Part shown: positions 9,413 through 18,689 of the stretch, one piece after another
Layout: every line of letters begins with the position of its first letter
How positions within the stretch are numbered: the stretch's first letter is position 1
Origin: Desulfuromonadaceae bacterium
GTDB taxonomy: Bacteria; Desulfobacterota; Desulfuromonadia; Geobacterales; Pseudopelobacteraceae
Direction of reading: 5' to 3'
Assembly (NCBI GenBank): GCA_028712075.1
Contig: JAQTQX010000030.1
Location: 1 to 51,349, forward strand
Length of the DNA stretch: 51,349 nt
The notes under the pieces: model-generated
Told to the model about the DNA's origin: nothing
What the model saw: only the letters and a program-made list of their open reading frames with translations
Database searches by the model: none
Position numbers and translations under genes: made by a program

Positions 9413-10153
9413 TTAGCGCCTGACTGTCATGCGCCGTTGCATTCGGCCCCCCATGGAGGCCATCTGGTGCTTCTGCAGGGCACCCAGGCTTTCCAGGTGG
9501 AACTGGAACCAGAGATCTCCGTAAGCCCGCATATTCATTTTTTTCCCTTTTTCCAGGCACTCCAGATTATCCTTCAGCTTTTCGTCACCGGGAAGTTTTT
9601 TGAGTCCCTTGGCAAGAATCTCTTTAGCTCGTACCGATTCACCGCTCTCGTTCATGCAGTAAGCATACAGGCTCCATAACAGAGATTCTTTGCTGTTCCA
9701 CTGCACTGCCTTGTCAAAGGTGCTGATCATTTTGTCCTTTTTCTGACGCTTCATGAACGAAACCGCCAGCATACCCATTGCCGCCCAGTTTTTGAAGAAG
9801 GACTTCTCCAGGTATGGAAAGGCATTCGAAAAGTCCCGCTTCATATAGTAAATCATGCCGATCTGAGAGTTGATCTGCCCATCTACATACAGCTGCCATT
9901 TACCGTACTGCAGGGCATCTTTCAGTTCGCGGATCGCTTTTTCAAAGCGCGGCGGTTGGGCCTGCAGGTCCTTGCCGGCAATCTCCATGACAGCCATGAC
10001 CTTCTTCATAGTAATGCGCGAAAAAAGGACAAAAACCAGACCGAAGACAATCAGGGTAACGATCAATGAGCCCCACCAGGCCAATTTAAGGACGAAGATC
10101 ATTATCAGCAGCATGGCAACCGCAGCGGCTGCAGAAATTAAAATGTTATACAT
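9413..10153 (-). CDS. Membrane-anchored TPR-like protein
   Basis: A 246-residue protein of unknown function. Two hydrophobic segments at the N-terminus (about residues 3-22 and 25-45) anchor it. The cytoplasmic remainder is helical with tetratricopeptide-like repeats, for example QINSQIGMIYYMKRDFSNAF and ESLLWSLYAYCMNESGESVR. The C-terminus is basic and Met/Arg-rich. The ATG at 10153 follows AAAGGA; upstream in-frame codons overlap the transglycosylase gene and look non-coding. It lies 44 bases after that gene, so the two are probably co-transcribed, suggesting a cell-wall-related scaffold role (inference). Confidence 0.85.
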   Translation of the reverse strand: MYNILISAAAAVAMLLIMIFVLKLAWWGSLIVTLIVFGLVFVLFSRITMKKVMAVMEIAGKDLQAQPPRFEKAIRELKDALQYGKWQLYVDGQINSQIGMIYYMKRDFSNAFPYLEKSFFKNWAAMGMLAVSFMKRQKKDKMISTFDKAVQWNSKESLLWSLYAYCMNESGESVRAKEILAKGLKKLPGDEKLKDNLECLEKGKKMNMRAYGDLWFQFHLESLGALQKHQMASMGGRMQRRMTVRR

Positions 10154-10197
10154 CGAATAATCCTTTCGTACGGTAAGGCAGGGGGATGAACGGGATG

Positions 10198-11700
10198 TCA
10201 GCTTTTCGTTGCAGCCGGAACCATCTCGCCGTTCTTTTCGGAAAATTTTGCCACGATGATACGTCGCCCCGGCTTGAGGGCTACTTTTGTTTTCAGATTG
10301 TTCCATGCGGAGAGCAACTTGGCTGAAACTTTGAAGCGTATGGACAGAGCACTGAGGGTATCGCCTTTTTTGATAGTGTAGTATTTTGCAAATTTCCCAT
10401 TTGCGGCAGCGGCTTTAGCGGTACGCCCTTCGTGGCTGAAGTTGACGGTCTGTTTTACCGGAACGAGCAAGGACTTGCCGGTAATTCTGCTTTTCACCGT
10501 CAGCCCGTTCAGTTCGGCCAAAACCGCTGATGACGTGCCGAAGCGGCGTGCAACGCTCTTGAGAGATTCTTTTTTGCGGACTTTGTAGCGCTTGTACAAT
10601 ACGTGTTCGGTAAACCGCTTGTCCTCTGGAACCTTGGCATATTCGGTTTCGAACAGCTGTTTTGTACCCAGGGGGATTTTCAGCTGGAAGTCGGGATAGT
10701 TTGGCGGTGTACACCAGTGGCGCAGGTCCGGGTTGAGCTCCTTCACGGTTTCATAGGTGGTTCCGATAGCTTTTGCCACCAGCTCGAGATCGGTGCGTGA
10801 CGGAATCGTGACGGTATCAAACTCAATCGGTGTCAGGTAGGCAATATCACTAAAGCCGTACCGTGCAGGGTCCTTGGCAATTATTGCCGCAGCCAGCAGT
10901 TTGGGAACATACTCCTTGGTCTCGCGCTTCAGGTACGAGCCTCTCGAAATTTCCCAGAAATCGCTGCTGTCATACATATCGATGGCACGCAAAATCTTGT
11001 TTTCTCCGGCATTATAACCGGCTGCCGCCAGATACCAGTCACCCTCGAAAAGAGCGTACAGCTCTTTCAGATAGTGTGCTGCAGCGGTAGTGGCCTTGAC
11101 TGGATCCTTGCGCTCATCAATCCACTGGTCTATCCGCAGGTCGTAACGACGTCCGGTGCCGGAGATAAACTGCCATGGACCGACCGCATTTGCCCATGAG
11201 CGGGCATGCATCTGGAAGCCGCTCTCGATCATGGCGACATACACCAGGTCTTCCGGCATTCCTTCGCGTTTTAAAATCTCCTTCATCATCGGGATATAGC
11301 GAGCGGAATGAGAGAGCCAGCGCGAGAAGGCCGGTTTGCCGCTGGTCTGGAAATAATACAGAAAAAACTCGACCTTGCTGTTCAGGGCCAGCGGAATGTC
11401 AGAAAGGGGGAGAGCAATATCATCAGGAAGGCCAAGGTCGCGCCTCTCATCTGCAGAATCACGCAGGTCTTCCAGAGTAAAGAGCCCTTCGGTCGGAGCG
11501 GGTACCTTGATTTCCGGCGCGGAGAATTCATCGGAGGCAATCAGTGCGGGAACATCTGCTGCTCTTCCGTACGGCATGGTATTCGGTTGAGTCAACTCAG
11601 CCAGAAGAAGCTGACCCTGTTCTGATGCGACGGAAGGCAGAGCAGGCAACATGAGTGCGCACACGACGACCGCGTATATGAACAGGTGATTTTTTTTCAT
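10198..11700 (-). CDS. mltD: MltD-like lytic transglycosylase with LysM repeats
   Basis: A 500-residue exported murein hydrolase. A signal peptide (about residues 1-26, ending PSVAS) precedes a goose-lysozyme-like SLT domain whose catalytic Glu is E159 in VYVAMIESGFQ, followed by NAVGPWQF and YNAGENKI. Two LysM peptidoglycan-binding repeats lie near residues 370-415 and 440-490 (YTIKKGDTLSALSIRFKV). This is the MltD layout. It would cleave glycan strands between MurNAc and GlcNAc. The cleavage site lacks a clear lipobox cysteine, so it may be soluble rather than a lipoprotein. Confidence 0.9.
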   Translation of the reverse strand: MKKNHLFIYAVVVCALMLPALPSVASEQGQLLLAELTQPNTMPYGRAADVPALIASDEFSAPEIKVPAPTEGLFTLEDLRDSADERRDLGLPDDIALPLSDIPLALNSKVEFFLYYFQTSGKPAFSRWLSHSARYIPMMKEILKREGMPEDLVYVAMIESGFQMHARSWANAVGPWQFISGTGRRYDLRIDQWIDERKDPVKATTAAAHYLKELYALFEGDWYLAAAGYNAGENKILRAIDMYDSSDFWEISRGSYLKRETKEYVPKLLAAAIIAKDPARYGFSDIAYLTPIEFDTVTIPSRTDLELVAKAIGTTYETVKELNPDLRHWCTPPNYPDFQLKIPLGTKQLFETEYAKVPEDKRFTEHVLYKRYKVRKKESLKSVARRFGTSSAVLAELNGLTVKSRITGKSLLVPVKQTVNFSHEGRTAKAAAANGKFAKYYTIKKGDTLSALSIRFKVSAKLLSAWNNLKTKVALKPGRRIIVAKFSEKNGEMVPAATKS

Positions 11701-11841
11701 GGAGGCGGGAGTATAAAGGAAGCGAGGTTGAAAGTCAATGCCGCTAAAAGTTCATAAGAACAGATAGATATGTGTTGCATCGTTGCTGGCTGACCATGTA
11801 ACGGGCCTCTGGAAGAAATCCAACAAACAACTCTGTCACGC

Positions 11842-11881
11842 AAAAATAGACGCCCTTTCGTGGCTACCGGAAGGGCGTCTA
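11842..11881 (-). terminator. Terminator after the OmpA-type gene
   Basis: GACGCCCTT and AAGGGCGTC pair around a 12-base loop, and on the minus strand the stem is followed by TATTTTTG. It lies 31 bases past the stop at 11912. The remaining bases to 11700 hold no gene and would carry the mltD promoter. Confidence 0.8.
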
Positions 11882-11911
11882 TTCAGACAGACTTCAGTAA
11901 AGCTGCTTGTT

Positions 11912-13186
11912 TCAGTTACAGATAAAATTGGCCTCAGTGCGACGGTTTTTCTGTTTTCCGGCTGCGGTTTTGTTGTCGGCAACCGGTTTGTCGGGGCCAT
12001 ATCCTTTGGCGCTGATCCGCTCGCGTGCAATGTTGAATTTTTTGATGAGGTAGGCGCGAATGCTATCGGCACGACTCTGGGACAGTTTTACGTTATAAGC
12101 CTTACTCCCGACACTATCAGTGTGCCCTTCGATAACACCTTTGGCGTTCGGGAACTCCGTGAGAAAATCGCCTAGTTGTTTTAGCTCGTCATGGTATTGT
12201 GCTTTGACATCGGATTTGTTGGTGTCAAACAGGACATTAATGACCGTTGGCTGGCAGAACCTGGCGGCTGCAACCGGTATGACAACGAAGAGATCCGCTT
12301 TACTTGATGTTGTGCCACCAGGTCCGCTGCAGTTGAGAGTATATGTTGTACTGCCGAGCGAAGCGATCTTCAAGGAACCTTGTGGTTGAACTGCACCGAC
12401 AGCAGGTTCAATCTGGCATGCGGAGACATTGGTTGATGTCCAGGAAAGGGTGGCCGGCTGTCCTTTTGCAACGCTGGCCGGTGCTACTGTCAGGCTGCTG
12501 GAAGGCGAGGGAGCCGGTACAACAACCGGAGCCGGAATGGCGACCGGTGCAGGCACGGGTGCAACAACCGACGCCGGTCGTGGTGCAGGTGCAGCTTCGA
12601 CCTTAGCCACAGCAGGTTTCATCGGTTGCGCGACAGGGGTCTTGCCGCCGAACGGGAAGTATAACCCTACCGTGTATTCAAGAGCCTGGAGAGTCTGGTC
12701 GTCATTATTTCTGTAGATGAGATGGCGGACATCTCCGCGCAGTGCCATGTTATCAGAAAGGAAATATTTCAGACCAACGCCATAATTAAAAGCGCCCTTG
12801 GGGTCGCTACCGCCGTTGGTAAAAGCTTCATGCTTATAATCCACAGCGGCAAAGCCAGCAGCCACGTAAGGAACCAGCGTGTGGTCCGGCATGAAGTGAT
12901 ACAGCATTTCAGCACCGTACCTGAAAAAGTCAACTTTGTTGTCAGTGGTGGTGCCTTTGGCCAGCGCATAATCAAAAAGCGCCTCAACGCCGAACGCATC
13001 GGTGAAGTTGTAGCCAAGTCTGCCACCATATAGTGGGCTTGTTTCCTGGTGCTGTCTTCCATCAAAAGTAATACCTCCAATAACTGGCGAGACGGAAAAC
13101 TGTTCTGCCTTGTTACCGGCGTCCGCAATTGCTGAGATGGTTAACAGGGAACCTGCGACTAGAAGTGTGCGTGCTGTCTTAACCAT
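11912..13186 (-). CDS. OmpA-family porin: beta-barrel, linker, extra domain, OmpA C-domain
   Basis: A 424-residue outer membrane protein. Signal peptide at residues 1-23 (ending AIADAG). An eight-stranded OmpA-like barrel follows to about residue 180 (YGGRLGYNFTDAFGVEALFDY). Next is a Pro/Ala/Val-rich linker to about 235. A domain of about 75 residues with LSWTSTNVSACQIEP and YTLNCSGPGGT carries a probable disulfide pair. The C-terminal OmpA peptidoglycan-binding domain has INVLFDTNKSDVK, EGHTDSVG and NRRTE. It would tether the outer membrane to the wall. The inserted domain is not found in standard OmpA. Confidence 0.9.
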   Translation of the reverse strand: MVKTARTLLVAGSLLTISAIADAGNKAEQFSVSPVIGGITFDGRQHQETSPLYGGRLGYNFTDAFGVEALFDYALAKGTTTDNKVDFFRYGAEMLYHFMPDHTLVPYVAAGFAAVDYKHEAFTNGGSDPKGAFNYGVGLKYFLSDNMALRGDVRHLIYRNNDDQTLQALEYTVGLYFPFGGKTPVAQPMKPAVAKVEAAPAPRPASVVAPVPAPVAIPAPVVVPAPSPSSSLTVAPASVAKGQPATLSWTSTNVSACQIEPAVGAVQPQGSLKIASLGSTTYTLNCSGPGGTTSSKADLFVVIPVAAARFCQPTVINVLFDTNKSDVKAQYHDELKQLGDFLTEFPNAKGVIEGHTDSVGSKAYNVKLSQSRADSIRAYLIKKFNIARERISAKGYGPDKPVADNKTAAGKQKNRRTEANFICN

Positions 13187-13227
13187 TTTTTCCTCCGGAG
13201 TTAGTGGGATCTGCCCACAACGCTGCC

Positions 13228-13279
13228 CTCATTCAGTAAACAGAAAAGTTGCAACAGATGTGTCTGTTTACTGAATGAG
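13228..13279 (-). terminator. Long perfect inverted repeat, probable terminator
   Basis: A 17-bp perfect inverted repeat (CTCATTCAGTAAACAGA and its complement) separated by 18 bases lies just past the stop of the YtxH gene at 13287. No clear T-run follows, so it could instead stabilise mRNA 3' ends. Confidence 0.55.
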
Positions 13280-13286
13280 AAAGTGG

Positions 13287-13592
13287 TTACTGAGCCGCAT
13301 CACGCTCTTTATGCATCGCCTCTCTACCGGCTTCGATGGCGGACGCAAGTACTGATTTTTTCTCAACGAAAACTTCTTTGCCATCTTCAACGGCACTTTT
13401 GATCTTTTCCTGCGCTTCCTTGGCGTACTCCTTGATCTTGTCCACTGCATCCTCCGTGAGATCAAGGATATCCTCACGCATTTCCCGGCCGCTTTTCGGA
13501 GCATACAACAGTGCAAGACCGGCCCCTATTGCAGCACCGGCGACGAACGAGACCAACACAGTTCCTGCAGATACATCACCTTTTTCGGACAT
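13287..13592 (-). CDS. YtxH domain protein
   Basis: A 101-residue small protein. An N-terminal hydrophobic segment (about residues 9-28, GTVLVSFVAGAAIGAGLALL) is followed by YAPKSGREMREDILD, the YtxH signature, then a charged amphipathic helix. Such proteins are often stress-related in other bacteria, but their molecular role is not established. It starts 2 bases after the DUF948 stop, so the two form an operon. A second, shorter YtxH protein is encoded at 45856-46101. Confidence 0.88.
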   Translation of the reverse strand: MSEKGDVSAGTVLVSFVAGAAIGAGLALLYAPKSGREMREDILDLTEDAVDKIKEYAKEAQEKIKSAVEDGKEVFVEKKSVLASAIEAGREAMHKERDAAQ

Positions 13593-13594
13593 GA

Positions 13595-13990
13595 TTACAT
13601 ACCTCCCCGTTTTTTTAAATAACGTTCAAGCAGATATTTCCCTGCGACCTTCGCACCGGTTGTCCATGCCGTAGTGGCGGTGAGGACATTGGTGATGACC
13701 CCTACCGAGCGGTTGATCGTGTTCAGATTTGTACCGGTTTCCCCAAGCGCGGACATGAAGCGTTTTACATCATCAGTATGTTCTGAGATGCCGCCGCCGA
13801 CCGTCTGTAATTCAGTCAATACACCGGTCAACTCATGCAGAACCGGCTTCAACTCGCTCTGTACCATTTCGGCAAGATCGCCGACGGAAGCAGCGGCACG
13901 TTTAACCGACATGAGAGTCGGTATCAGGAACACCACAAGTATGCAGATTGCAACAACAATGATTATCAGGGCAATTCCGGTCAGTGACAT
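13595..13990 (-). CDS. DUF948 membrane protein
   Basis: A 131-residue protein with one N-terminal transmembrane helix (about residues 4-25) and a long helical region (SVKRAAASVGDLAEMVQSEL and following) typical of DUF948. The tail is basic (RYLKKRGGM). DUF948 genes frequently sit beside YtxH genes, as here. It lies 67 bases downstream of meaB on the same strand. Function unknown, probably envelope-associated. Confidence 0.87.
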   Translation of the reverse strand: MSLTGIALIIIVVAICILVVFLIPTLMSVKRAAASVGDLAEMVQSELKPVLHELTGVLTELQTVGGGISEHTDDVKRFMSALGETGTNLNTINRSVGVITNVLTATTAWTTGAKVAGKYLLERYLKKRGGM

Positions 13991-14057
13991 TGTTCATTCT
14001 CCATCAAGGGAAATCCGCTACAACCATAGTGGAAGTATAGAGCAAACAGAAAATAAT

Positions 14058-15011
14058 TCAACGCTTAAACTCTGGCATCATTTTCGTGACGACATCCTCG
14101 ACGGCTGAATACGGGTCGATACGGCGGTTGATCATCCCGTCGACAATCCTGTCGATGGAACCTTTGTCGGACATGCATGCGAGGGCTTTTTTGAAAAGGG
14201 TGTCACGCAGAATGTCCATAAAGTGTCGTTGGTTACGTTCGCGCAGAAAGTCGGTAATGGAACCGCTGTCAAAGAGGAATTCACGATGCTTCAAAATTTC
14301 TGCGGTGAGTTCGTCAATACCGGTGCCACGTTGCGCTTCGGTTTTCATGACCTGAGGATTCCAGCTCCCTGTCACGACCTGACGCATTTCCAGCATGGTG
14401 CAGAGCTCGCGAGCAGTACGGTCAGCCCCGTCCCGATCTGCTTTATTGACGACAAATATGTCGCCGATTTCCAGAATACCCGCCTTGATCGCCTGAATGT
14501 CGTCACCAAGTCCCGGTACCATTACCACACAGGTGGTATGCGCTTCTTTGACGATATCCACCTCGTCCTGCCCGACTCCGACTGTTTCAATGATGATGAT
14601 GTCCATGCCCAGGGCATCCATTACCAAGGCGACATCCGACGTCGACCGCGAAAGCCCGCCCAGGGAGCCACGTGTCGCAAGGCTCCGGATAAATACTCCC
14701 TCATCACACGAGTGGCGGTTCATCCTGATGCGATCGCCCAGGATTGCACCGCCGGTGAACGGACTGGTCGGATCGATGGCAACGACACCGACCTTTTTGC
14801 CCTGTGTCCTGAACGAGGCTGTCAACTGGTCTACCAGTGTCGATTTCCCGGCGCCGGGTGGGCCGGTAATGCCTACGATATACGCGTTGCCGGTATGAGG
14901 ATATAGTAGTTTCAGCTCTTCAATCGCTTGGGGACGACTGTCGTCGATGTCGCGCATCAGCCGGGCGGCGGCTCGAATGTTGCCTTCTAAAACCTGTTCA
15001 GCGAGGGACAT
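14058..15011 (-). CDS. meaB: Methylmalonyl-CoA mutase-associated GTPase MeaB
   Basis: A 317-residue G3E-family GTPase that gates adenosylcobalamin delivery to, and protects, methylmalonyl-CoA mutase-type enzymes. The P-loop GPPGAGKST lies at residues 50-58. VAIDPTSPFTGGAILGDRIRM, the switch segment IIIETVGVGQDE and the guanine-binding FVVNKADRDG are diagnostic. It follows hldD by 58 bases in the same direction. With cbiMNQO upstream under cobalamin riboswitches, it may share their B12 control. The ATG follows AGGTATCCC. Confidence 0.95.
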   Translation of the reverse strand: MSLAEQVLEGNIRAAARLMRDIDDSRPQAIEELKLLYPHTGNAYIVGITGPPGAGKSTLVDQLTASFRTQGKKVGVVAIDPTSPFTGGAILGDRIRMNRHSCDEGVFIRSLATRGSLGGLSRSTSDVALVMDALGMDIIIIETVGVGQDEVDIVKEAHTTCVVMVPGLGDDIQAIKAGILEIGDIFVVNKADRDGADRTARELCTMLEMRQVVTGSWNPQVMKTEAQRGTGIDELTAEILKHREFLFDSGSITDFLRERNQRHFMDILRDTLFKKALACMSDKGSIDRIVDGMINRRIDPYSAVEDVVTKMMPEFKR

Positions 15012-15069
15012 GGGATACCTGTGTGAATTGCAATGTATTTGTACCTCTGTTGACTGTCATGTCGGAGAG

Positions 15070-16062
15070 TCAGTCTCCCAGCCGCTTGCTGCGGACCAGA
15101 TAGTTTTTGATGTAATCTGCGACCGCTTCCTCAACTGTCGTGACCGGTTCCAAGTAGCCGGCTGCGCGAATCTTGGCCGTTTCGGCGCAGGTCAGATACT
15201 GGTAGGTGCTGCGGATCGATTCGGGCATATCAATGTATTCGATGCTGACCGGGCGGTCCATGGCACTGAAAACGGCGCGAGCCAGGCGGTTCCAGCTTAC
15301 AGTGGTGCCGCCGCCGACATTGAAGATGCCGTTGGCATTGGTATTCTGGAGGAAATGGAGTGTCATGGCCGCTGCATCCTTGACGTAGACAAAATCGCGC
15401 AACTGCTCGCCATCGCCATACTCGGGGCGGTGCGATTTAAACAGCTTCAATGTGCCGGTCGCGCCGATCTGTTCGTATGCCTTCAGGACGAGTGAACGCA
15501 TCTCCCCCTTATGCTGTTCATTGGGGCCGTACACGTTGAAATATTTGATGCCGACGATCTTGTCGAGCACTCGCTGGCGGAGTGCCCAGAGGTCGAACAA
15601 TTGCTTGGAGTAGCCGTACATGTTCATCGGTCGGAGCTGCGGCAGCTGACTCTCATCATCGACAAAACCGAGTTCGCCGTCTCCGTATGTAGCCGCGCTG
15701 GAGGCGTAGATAAATCGTGCGCCAGACGCCAGCGCCGTTACAGCGAGCTTGCGGGTGTATTCGTAATTGTTCCGGATCAGATAGGTGGCGTCCGGTTCGG
15801 TCGTTGCCGAGCAGGCCCCCAGGTGAATAACGGCGTCCAGTTTTCTGCTGCCGGCTAAGCGTCCGCTGATCGATCCGTCATCCAGTATTTTCTCAAAAGC
15901 ATCTTTTTCCTGGTAGTCAATAAAGCGAAGCGGCGCAAGATTGCGCCACTTGTCAGTATGCCCAAGGTGATCGACAATCAAAATATCTTCCCTGCCAAGC
16001 TGATTAAGCTGCTGGACAATGGCACTGCCGATCAGGCCTGCTCCCCCGGTGACGATGATCAT
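15070..16062 (-). CDS. hldD: ADP-L-glycero-D-manno-heptose 6-epimerase
   Basis: A 330-residue short-chain dehydrogenase-type epimerase making the heptose donor for the lipopolysaccharide inner core. The NAD(P)-binding TGGAGLIGS starts the protein. YGYSK holds the catalytic Tyr and Lys, and KYFNVYGPNE and EGEQLRDFVYVKD-type segments are characteristic. The ATG at 16062 forms an ATGA overlap with the cbiO stop and has AGGAG 8 bases upstream. A GTG two codons earlier is too close to that site. An LPS gene inside a cobalt-uptake operon is unexpected. Confidence 0.93.
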   Translation of the reverse strand: MIIVTGGAGLIGSAIVQQLNQLGREDILIVDHLGHTDKWRNLAPLRFIDYQEKDAFEKILDDGSISGRLAGSRKLDAVIHLGACSATTEPDATYLIRNNYEYTRKLAVTALASGARFIYASSAATYGDGELGFVDDESQLPQLRPMNMYGYSKQLFDLWALRQRVLDKIVGIKYFNVYGPNEQHKGEMRSLVLKAYEQIGATGTLKLFKSHRPEYGDGEQLRDFVYVKDAAAMTLHFLQNTNANGIFNVGGGTTVSWNRLARAVFSAMDRPVSIEYIDMPESIRSTYQYLTCAETAKIRAAGYLEPVTTVEEAVADYIKNYLVRSKRLGD

Positions 16063-16919
16063 ATGCACTTCTCCTGTTTTGTGCTGTGCATGCTTAATGC
16101 TTTTAATAGGTCACGTGTGCTGCGCGGTATATATTCTTTATCACGAAGATCAATACCGAGCAAGGAGAGTGAGCGTGCGATCTCGGCGACGAACGGCTCT
16201 CCCCCCAGCTCATGCTGCACGTCTGCTCGCCCAAACACTTCCGTTGGGGAGCCACCTGCAAGCAATCGCCCTTGCTGCAGTACGACAGCTTCATCGGCCC
16301 AGCTGTAAACAAAATCAAGGTCGTGAGTTGCAATGATAATGGTCATTCCTGCCGAATGCAACTCATCAAGGATTCCGGTCAGATGCTCCTGCATACTCGT
16401 GTCAAGCCCCGCCATCGGCTCGTCAAGGAGGAGCAGTTCCGGTTGCATTGCCAAGACTCCAGCGATACAAACCCGCTTTTTCTGCCCATAGCTCAGGTTG
16501 TGTACCGGCTTGTCGGCGGAATCAAGCAAATCGACCGCTTCCAGCGCGTCTTCCACACGTTGTCGTACGATCGTTTCTGCCAGTCCCATGTTCATCGGAC
16601 CAAAGGAAACATCCTCCCGCACACAGGCTGAAAAGAGCTGACTGTCAGGGTTTTGGAACACCAGCCCGACTTTGGAACGGAGGCTTCGCAAGCCTGCTCG
16701 GCTGTAATCAAAAGGGGCGCTATCAAAAAGGAGTTTTCCCTGGGCGGGATGCAGCAATCCGTTCAGATGAAGAAACAGGGTGGTTTTCCCTGCGCCGTTT
16801 GAGCCGAGTACAGCGGTTCTGGAACCACGCACTAATGCGAGAGAACAATCGGTCAAGGCTGCAGTACCGTCGGGGTAGCGGTAGGAAACGTTTTTAAGCT
16901 CGATGACAGGTTTGGTCAC
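16059..16919 (-). CDS. cbiO: Cobalt ECF transporter ATPase CbiO
   Basis: A 286-residue ABC ATPase that powers cobalt uptake with CbiQ and CbiMN. Walker A is GSNGAGKTT, the signature is LSYGQKKRV, and Walker B LLLLDEPMAGLD is followed by the switch ATHDLDF. The GTG at 16919 forms a GTGA overlap with the cbiQ stop; an ATG 21 codons upstream lies inside cbiQ and encodes a Cys/Arg-rich stretch foreign to the family. Confidence 0.93.
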   Translation of the reverse strand: MTKPVIELKNVSYRYPDGTAALTDCSLALVRGSRTAVLGSNGAGKTTLFLHLNGLLHPAQGKLLFDSAPFDYSRAGLRSLRSKVGLVFQNPDSQLFSACVREDVSFGPMNMGLAETIVRQRVEDALEAVDLLDSADKPVHNLSYGQKKRVCIAGVLAMQPELLLLDEPMAGLDTSMQEHLTGILDELHSAGMTIIIATHDLDFVYSWADEAVVLQQGRLLAGGSPTEVFGRADVQHELGGEPFVAEIARSLSLLGIDLRDKEYIPRSTRDLLKALSMHSTKQEKCI

Positions 16920-17659
16920 AGTATCACCACAAACAGTATCAGCAGAACACCGGCAGCGGCGGCAATTATAGCGTGTTGCCACGAATTGTCATAGCGGTTT
17001 TCCAGAAAGCGGAGCGTGCCGTCGTTGCCGCGTGCCTCTGCAGCGAGATGGAGCGCTTGACTCCGTTGCCATATCTGCACGGTCAGGTTGGCGGTCAGTC
17101 CTCCAAGTGAGCGGATGGACAGACGTGCGGTGGCATAGCCAAGGCGCGCCGACTGGGCAACCATTGTTTCATGAACGGCTTCGGAAAGTACAAAGAGGGT
17201 GCGGTAACAGAGTGTCATAAGATCAAGCAGAGTGTCAGGAACTTTACAGCGCCTGAGCAGTGATATGGTGTCAGAAAGCGGCGTTGTGAGAGCGAGAAAG
17301 AGCAGGGCGGCCAGGCATGCCAGTGAACGGCTGCAGGCAGCGGCTACACGGGGGAATTCGCTTTTCGCCAAGTGGAACGGCATCCCCCCGGTTGTGCAGT
17401 CAAAATCAAGCGACACCAGCAGTGACAGGGCGCTTGCCAGCAGGAAGGTTAGTGCTGGAGCGGCAACACGAAGATAGCGTATGGTCGGAATTCCGGCGCC
17501 GACTATGGTGACAGTAGAAATGATGAGAGCTGCCAATAGCGCAGCTCGTGGAGAACCTGCTGCACAAGCGGCGACTATGCCACTACAGGCGAAGCATCCT
17601 TTGGCAACGGGAGAAACCTGCCGCCAGCGGTTTGTATAGGCGGATTGTTCGGTCAGCAC
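16916..17659 (-). CDS. cbiQ: Cobalt ECF transporter membrane protein CbiQ
   Basis: A 247-residue T-component. Several hydrophobic helices fall between residues 20 and 160, and a last one at about 230-246. The coupling region holds LTTPLSDTISLLRRCKVPDTLLDLMTLCYRT and, near residue 205, the Ala-Arg-Gly turn LAAEARGN that contacts the ATPase. It starts with GTG and overlaps cbiN by 7 bases. Confidence 0.93.
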   Translation of the reverse strand: MLTEQSAYTNRWRQVSPVAKGCFACSGIVAACAAGSPRAALLAALIISTVTIVGAGIPTIRYLRVAAPALTFLLASALSLLVSLDFDCTTGGMPFHLAKSEFPRVAAACSRSLACLAALLFLALTTPLSDTISLLRRCKVPDTLLDLMTLCYRTLFVLSEAVHETMVAQSARLGYATARLSIRSLGGLTANLTVQIWQRSQALHLAAEARGNDGTLRFLENRYDNSWQHAIIAAAAGVLLILFVVIL

Positions 17660-17988
17660 GTGGTCGTTTTCGGGATGGCCTTCTCGTATTTTGCCCGGGT
17701 AGTTGAAATACCGAGGTAATACCCGATAAATCCGGCGCCGAGGGCGGCCTGCAGAGCAAAGAGCAGTGAGCCGACTTCACTGCTCGGGGGCTCCATCACA
17801 GGCAGTGCCCATGGCTTGTAACTAGGGGCGATGATTCCGACCAGATCTTTTGCCTTGTCGTCGGCGCCGGCAAAAATCTGTACTTCTTTGCCATCAGCTC
17901 CCGGTGCCGGCTTTTTCACCATCCAGAGTGGCAGTGCGATCAACATGGCCACTGCAATCATCATCAACAGGTTTTGATGCCGTTTCAT
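17653..17988 (-). CDS. cbiN: Cobalt transport protein CbiN
   Basis: A 111-residue small membrane subunit that promotes metal loading of CbiM. Two transmembrane helices (about residues 7-24 and 78-98) flank a periplasmic loop with [30 protein letters not shown] and [12 protein letters not shown], all diagnostic for CbiN. Its start overlaps the cbiM stop by 4 bases. Confidence 0.95.
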   Translation of the reverse strand: MKRHQNLLMMIAVAMLIALPLWMVKKPAPGADGKEVQIFAGADDKAKDLVGIIAPSYKPWALPVMEPPSSEVGSLLFALQAALGAGFIGYYLGISTTRAKYEKAIPKTTTC

Positions 17989-18662
17989 GCCTGCACCTCC
18001 TTCACGGTTGTTACCTTCATTTCCAGAAGTTCACGGCTGTTAAAGCGTAGCAGAGCGTTCATCACCACTACGGTCAGCAACCCTTCACTGATAGCCAGCG
18101 GAATCTGGGTGAAGGCAAAGACTCCGGCAAATTTTGCAAACGATGTGATGAAGCCGCCGACAGGATCAGGAAACGCAAAAGCAAGCTGTGCGGATGTGGT
18201 GACATAAGTAAGCAGATCGGCCAGCGATGCGGCGAAGAAGATCGAAACTCCAAAAGATAATTTCAGCGCTTTAGCGGTTCGGTAAATTGCCGCAGCGGCA
18301 AACGGCCCCACAATTGCCATGGAGAATATGTTTGCTCCCAAAGTAGTCAAGCCACCGTGGGCAAGCAGAATTGCCTGAAACAGCAGCACGACCATGCCGA
18401 TCGGTGCCATAGCCGCCGGGCCAAAGAGTATTGCGCCTAATCCGGTCCCGGTCGGGTGCGAACAGCTGCCGGTGACTGACGGCAACTTGAGAGCGGAGAG
18501 AACAAAGGTAAAGGCAGCAGCGACACCAAGCAGCATACGCTGTTCCGGTTTTTCCTTGATCCGTTTGTTTATGGAGCGCAGGCCGTAGGCGACGAACGGG
18601 GCTGAAGCGATACTCCATCCGATGGCATGTTTTACCGGTAAAAAACCTTCCATGATGTGCAT
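17985..18662 (-). CDS. cbiM: Cobalt ECF substrate-binding protein CbiM
   Basis: A 225-residue S-component that binds cobalt in the membrane. The mature N-terminus MHIMEGFLP places His2 for metal coordination, and [18 protein letters not shown] is the conserved His-containing loop. About six hydrophobic helices follow. The ATG follows GGGAGGAA. It is the first gene of cbiMNQO-hldD(-meaB), behind a leader of about 600 bases with two cobalamin aptamers. Confidence 0.95.
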   Translation of the reverse strand: MHIMEGFLPVKHAIGWSIASAPFVAYGLRSINKRIKEKPEQRMLLGVAAAFTFVLSALKLPSVTGSCSHPTGTGLGAILFGPAAMAPIGMVVLLFQAILLAHGGLTTLGANIFSMAIVGPFAAAAIYRTAKALKLSFGVSIFFAASLADLLTYVTTSAQLAFAFPDPVGGFITSFAKFAGVFAFTQIPLAISEGLLTVVVMNALLRFNSRELLEMKVTTVKEVQA

Positions 18663-18689
18663 AATATTTATTCCTCCCTCGGGTTATTT

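Noticed and set aside
14223..14906. A 227-codon open frame antisense to meaB
   Set aside because: MeaB motifs on the other strand are intact and the antisense product matches nothing recognisable.
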